Shown here one piece after another: positions 58,105-64,000 of a stretch of 64,000 bases of DNA. The notes below the pieces were generated by a model. That model was not told the origin of the DNA. It did no database searches and worked only from the letters and a program-made list of their open reading frames with translations. Origin of the DNA: Rhizomucor pusillus (taxonomy: Eukaryota; Mucoromycota; Mucoromycetes; Mucorales; Lichtheimiaceae); assembly GCA_900175165.2 (NCBI GenBank), contig FWWN02000682.1, positions 1,430 through 65,429 of the forward strand. Reading direction: 5' to 3'. The position numbers were made by a program, and so were the translations under genes. Every line of letters starts with the position of its first letter. Position 1 is the first letter of the stretch.

Positions 58105-61022
58105 TTAAAATTTCTGCATAAAATGTTAGCAAATCTATCTCTTTGTGTTTCTTACCAGATCTCACCGTTTCCCCCACACTTACCCAATTAGCGTCTACGT
58201 TGGATGCCCATCTAAACTTTTCTAGCAATGTTTTGTTGAAGACCTTTTCAACAGGGACATCATATTTTTTGCACCATGCGAAAGAGATACGAGGATCAAT
58301 GTAGTTTGTCTTGGATGTAGTCAGTGCAATTTCCTTGTTCTCTTCCTTGTCAGTTGCCTGGATTTTTGTTGCAGTGATTCGCTGGTCTATCTTTGCAATG
58401 CTTGCTAAAAGTTTCTCAGCAGTTGCGTTGCCAGGATCAACACGTCCAGTCTTGCGCTCCTTTTTCAGACGCTGTTCCATTTCATCCACCAGTTTCAGCT
58501 TGGCTTCCAAGTGTGATTCCGGTAACGGATCCTCATTTTCTGCTTTGCGTTTCTCATTTTCCTTTGCAAACTTGTTCTTGACTCGTTCGCGTTCCTTTGC
58601 CACGAGGTTTTCTTCGTGCTTGATAATCCATTCTTCTTCGAGATCCGATTCGTCGGCAGCAAGATCTGCTCGTTTCTTCTTTAGCGTGGAATCCACCTCA
58701 AACAGCTTTTTTCGCAGCTTCATTCGCTGGTATTTCAATGCACGGATCTGTTCCACAGGAAGTCAGATGTATAACTCGACTGTACAACTTACTCGACCTT
58801 TTACTTACTCTATCCTGAATTCTTTCCATCTGCTGTCCATGCGACTTGGAAGCGGTTCTTTGATGGTTACAAAGTACGGCGACGTCGCGGTTAGCACGGT
58901 TGAAAGACAGCATCTTATCGGGTATCGTCGCGTCCTTTACAGTAAGCTTCTCAAGTTGCTGCTGGAATGTATGGGATGCGTTGTAAGTACGGAAGACTTT
59001 GGCAGAAAGGCCTTCCATGCAGCTATTGAGATGCTTATTTAAGCCGGTGGTCTGTTTCAATCCAGGTCAGTCAAGTGTTGCAATATACCTTTTTTTAATC
59101 TCTTGCACTTACGGTTAATTTGTCAAAAATCTTGTTGTCTGGTCCGTTTTCTTTCTTGAATGTCTTGATGTTCTTGTATACTTGAGGATCGACCTTGACG
59201 CTGTTCTGGTAGCGAATAGAATCTTTACCAAGAAAATCGAAATGGAGCGTATTATCCGGCTCAAGTTCAATGTGTTCGTAACGCAATGAGCAGCAGCCCA
59301 CAGTGTCAGCTTCATCTTCTCCCTTTTCATTGCCTGCTCTGAGAGCGAGTCTGTCGATAAGATACATGGCCGTGGCACGCTGTTGTATTTCGCGTTTCGG
59401 GTTTTTCAGTTCGGCCATGTAATTCTTACGGATTTTATCAACATAGGTTTTAAGCTCGCGAGCCTTGTCGAATTTGGACATATCGCTCTGACCCTTCCAC
59501 GTCGATGTGTGTGCCAAGAACACGTACTTGATGGTGCCATTGACGTTTTCCTTCCATGAGGCAAGCCAAGTCGCTGTTTGATCGTGAATAACATCACCCC
59601 ATTGGTGGCCGGGTGGTGGAGGAGGCACTTTGGCTTCTTTACCCAGATTCAGAGTTATCTGCTCGGGGCGGATACGTTGCTGCAGAAAACAGAAAAAGCA
59701 AGTTCAGTGACGATGGTACAAAACGTTTTCCCAAGGTCATTAATAAATGCATATATACCTTTAGACTGCCAGTCTTCGGATGATCACCGCGGCCTCGGAA
59801 CAGCTCTGGCGGTTCCAGTCTAAAATTGCCCACCTTTTCTTTACGACCATCAACCCAAGCATAAAGGTAAGGTTCTTCGCGCTTAGCCTTTTCTTCCTTG
59901 AGTCTCTGTTTTTCTTCCTTTGTCATCTGTTTCTTCTTCTCCTTATCGGCCTGCAATTTTTCCCAGATCGGCCGGAAATCACACTTTTCAAATTCGGTGA
60001 TCTTGGGGTTCTGCGGCGAAATAAAATTAGATATAAATACCAGAGGACGACAGCGAGACGTGATCTCCATTTTCAACTTACACGAGGGTCCTTGGCCAAC
60101 ACTTTCTGCCAATCACGGAAGAAATTCTTTTGGAACGTAGGATTCTTTGCATGGTCTGTTTCCAATATGTTGGCAAAGAATGTGGCGACCTCCTCCGCTT
60201 CGGGTGTCAACGTGATCGGCTTTCCGTCGTACTTCATTTTAACATTGTGTGGAACATATTCCGGCGGGAAAAGAACGCCGTTGTGCTGCAGCGTTGTCCA
60301 CTTGATGCTGCCGTCTGCCAATTCATCCTTTTCGCTCTGCATATCCTCCCACCACTTGTATACTTCTTCCTCCGTCTTCTCATTCTTTGGCTTCTTTTCT
60401 TTTTTCTCCTTTTTGCTCTCTTCCTTCTTGCCACGTTTGGGAGTCCGAGAGCTGGTGTCAGATGACTCGCGCCCGCGCTTTTTGGCCACGGAATCTACAT
60501 CCATTGCATCTCCGTTGGGTTCCTTGATATACGTATATATTTTAGTTTGCTAATTGAAATTATCAATACCATTCTTCAAACCTTTTTCACTTTCTTCTTG
60601 GGCGTAGCAGCCTTTTTGCGGCGCTTGGACTGGTATAGCGTAGCAGTTCATGTTAGTATCTTTGCTAAAGTCGATTCAACTCACAAAAAGACCAATTACC
60701 AAAGGCGTATCCTCGTCTTCTTCGTCGCTTTCAGCCTTGGGCTTTGCAGACCGTTTCAGATCAGCTGTACGCTGAGAGAGCGGAACCGAATCTTCGTCAT
60801 CATCGTCCTCTTGCTTCACGCCATTCATCGGCTTCGTAGGAGATGCAGGTTCCACTTTCACGGGCGATACAATTTCCTTTTTCACAGGACTGTCCGCTGC
60901 AGAAAAGGCAAAGAATATTAGACACAACAACGCAGAAGAAACAAGACGCGCGTAATGCTCATACACTTTGCAATTTTAGCATTGCGTTGAGACAAAGGCA
61001 AATCGTCTTCTGAATCAGACAT
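58105..61022 (-). CDS. TOP1: DNA topoisomerase I (TOP1)
   Basis: Nine exons (60965-61022, 60700-60896, 60582-60629, 60082-60522, 59759-60010, 59113-59679, 58809-59051, 58184-58747, 58105-58113) sum to 792 residues. A charged N-terminal region with Lys-rich nuclear targeting ([15 protein letters not shown]) precedes the core ([52 protein letters not shown]), a coiled-coil linker and the C-terminal domain with the nicking Tyr in SKTNYIDPR near residue 751. The enzyme relaxes supercoils by a single-strand break joined through that Tyr. The last exon has only 9 coding bases (Lys-Phe-stop), giving a normal end for the family. It is transcribed toward the transcription-factor gene, with stops about 120 bases apart. 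Confidence 0.96.
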
Positions 61023-61619
61023 CAGGGAAAAAGGTAGAGAAAAAGAAGACTAAGGAAGGAACCTTGAGAGAGGAGTGAAAGAGATGCCCGAACACGTCTG
61101 AGTTCGAAATGATACAGCTTCGTGCTTACGGCGGCCGCTGCTTGGTACTCTGAAAAAAAAAAGGTTTTTACCATGGGCGTCAGACTGCAACAGGATGTTT
61201 TGGGATTTACTTTGAACAGACAGACAGCAGTCATCCTCAAACAGATAATAACTGCTGATTATTTAAATCTTTCCGTCATACCTTGTCCCGCCTTTAAATT
61301 TTCCTTACTTGTTCTTTTATCTTTTCATGGAAACATATGACACACATCAGGCAAGATCTCAATCTCAATGTCGTCCTTCATCAGTAACATGATTACTTTG
61401 CTCAAGAGGATCACTATGACGATCTGGAGAAAATTGCCGAAACGATGGATTTATTGTAAACGTTGGCAGGACTTGAAGCCTGGGCCAGGCACTGTGAAGA
61501 CTATAATATGGCCACGGCGGTTAAGTCCATGGAGCCTGTGCGCTTCACAGAGGGAAGACGGTCTCTGGAAAATGGAAGCATGAGAGACACAGAACGTACG
61601 CATCCGTTGTCTTCCAACA

Positions 61620-62260
61620 AACTTCTATATCATGAGCGCCGCAACAACGATGCGGGAAATTCAGGCCGAAGTCCTTGAGATGAGCGAAAATATGCTGACA
61701 CCTGCGGAGACCCTGTGGCGACAAACTAGCAGACTTAACCAAACACTTCCGCCGAAGGATAACTACAGCATTAACCAGGAATTGGTACACACTGAGGCTC
61801 TGGAACTGCGCGAATTTTTGATAGTACGAGGCTATATAGTGCTATACAGGAAAACGACTGGTAACACTATTAACAAGCTGTTCGTTACCCATAACAAATG
61901 CATAGAAAGGATCAGCCAGATCGTTATCATGGGTGCAGCATATAAGACAGCTAGAAACGAGGTGCCTTTTGTAAACATAATCGGCGTCGACTATCTAGCA
62001 CCCAATTATTCCAGCAAGAGTCTTCGATCATTCTATATCGGATTAGCGGTTCTGACGAATGAGCGACAACCATTGGCTTTCAGGCACGTCAAGTCGACAA
62101 TTCAACGACGGGGCTGTTGAACCTGGCATATTCGTTACTGACGACGATAAAGGTCTTCGTGCAGCTTTGCGAGAGGTGCATCCTAAGGCTCCGCTCCGCG
62201 CATTCTGCGTGCATGGCACATAGCGAAAGAGAATTTTGGAAGATGCTCCAAGCATGAATT
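61620..62260 (+). mobile_element. Dead MULE-type transposase fragment
   Basis: The frame 61632-62120 carries AAYKTARNEVPFVNIIGVDY and SFYIGLAVLTNERQPLAFRH, which match the MULE transposase core (usually D-A-T-Y-K-T, then N-I-I-G, then F-x-I-G-x-A-F-L-x-x-E). Downstream, in another frame, GIFVTDDDKGLRAALREVHP and AFCVHGT resemble the second Asp block and the C-x-WH segment. The first catalytic Asp is replaced (MGAAYKT) and the frame shifts near 62095, followed by a stop after CVHGT. No terminal repeats were found. The upstream part (61345-61620) holds another broken frame with LEAWARHCEDYNMATAV that may be the N-terminal region. Confidence 0.65.
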
Positions 62261-63013
62261 TCTGAAGGCCTCCTTTGCGGACGGCGTCTATATGGAGTAG
62301 GAAGGATAATTACAAGCATTTTTAGCATTATTAGCATAGTAATACCATGACATAATAATCTAGCATAATGCAAAAAGAGTGTAATAAAAGGTTCAAAATG
62401 CAGCATTGCAATGAAATATGCATGCTTTCAGTAAAAAGACCAGACAAAACATTAGGCACTGGAAGACCTTGGACCTGCTCAAAAGTTTATCTTATGAGCC
62501 TTCGAGGCTTTTTTACTGCAATGCGCAAAGGCAACTGAGAAGTTCGGCTGCCTTCAGCGGCGGCAAAGGGTTGGGAGGGTTGTTACCGTGCGTGCCTTTT
62601 GGACCTTCCCAGCCTTTCGGTGCCCTTCACAGGGACACGCAAGATTTTAGATTTTTACGATGCCTTCCTAACAAAAACAAAGCGTGAGAGGTAACCGTGA
62701 AAATTGAAATGGTGGCATAATAAATATCTTGAGATGATCGGGACTTCCACGATGAATCCCTTTGAGCAGACTAGATCTTTGGCTTCAAAGGGGAACGAGA
62801 ACTACGACTAAACATCTGGCCACGTCGAACGGTAAATCTATTCTTCCGAAATGAGTATGCCATCCATGGATGTCCACATTTCTTTGATTGAAAAAAAAAA
62901 GGAAAAAGCAAAAACTATAGTATTATTTAAAATGAAATTATTTACAAAAATTGCAGAGTTATGAGACGGGATCAGCTGTAGTTTCTTGGTGAGTATATTT
63001 CGTAGCTGATACT
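62261..63013. other. AT-rich intergenic region
   Basis: It holds no supported gene. It includes an A-rich run near 62890-62900 and lies downstream of both the MULE fragment and the phosphatase gene. Confidence 0.4.

Positions 63014-64000
<987 letters not shown>

Noticed and set aside
62560..62600. GGKGLGG in a short frame, reminiscent of histone H4.
   Set aside because: The following residues do not match H4 in any frame; it is a chance hit.

Overview
The window is eukaryotic nuclear DNA from a filamentous fungus, most likely an early-diverging one (Mucoromycota, Mucorales-like). The evidence is the density of short introns (33-90 nt), a pepsin-type secreted protease and pectinases of the kind common in Mucorales, a Zn2Cys6 regulator, an HMG-box protein of mating-type-like class, and TPR/F-box/LRR genes. 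The order-level assignment is inference; the fungal assignment is strong. All exon maps were spliced by hand from GT-AG (a few GC-AG) boundaries and checked for frame continuity. Where I give an amino-acid length, the exons sum to a whole number of codons.

Layout. 0-0.5 kb: broken C-terminal piece of a TnpB/Fanzor-like protein. 0.6-7.7 kb: proteasome alpha subunit (PSMA4/PRE9), TMEM19-like membrane protein, P4-ATPase lipid flippase. 7.8-18.8 kb: a DUF98/chorismate-lyase-like protein, an HMG-box regulator, carnitine acetyltransferase with a peroxisome-type C-terminus, the Golgi syntaxin SED5, a large low-complexity protein, and a TauD-type dioxygenase. 18.8-28.5 kb: accessory region holding a decayed pectin-degradation cluster (two GH28 polygalacturonases flanking a pectin methylesterase, all with lesions), an unrecognised decayed gene and a 245-bp MITE-like element. 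28.6-48.5 kb: housekeeping and secretory genes: PRP16 (19 exons), a secreted Cys-containing protein, a TCAIM-like protein, eIF3c, two tandem F-box/LRR paralogues, the p24 cargo receptor EMP24, a Ser/Thr-rich membrane protein and an aspartic protease. 48.6-52.9 kb: gene-poor DNA with diverged repeat copies. 52.9-64 kb: a small membrane protein, ARMC7-like protein, a Zn2Cys6 transcription factor, DNA topoisomerase I, a dead MULE transposase, and a SIW14-type phosphatase cut by the window end.

There is no operon logic. Links are local: several divergent promoters (SED5/carnitine acetyltransferase, eIF3c/F-box, PRP16/hypothetical with 62 bp between start codons, ARMC7/transcription factor), and one functional cluster, for pectin breakdown, that appears to have been lost. 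I did not see a new defence or mobile system. The most unusual signals are the pectinase cluster decay, introns of only 33-35 nt, recurrent GC-AG introns, a 55-nt intervening segment flanked by a 9-bp direct repeat in the ARMC7-like gene, and a 12-nt internal exon.
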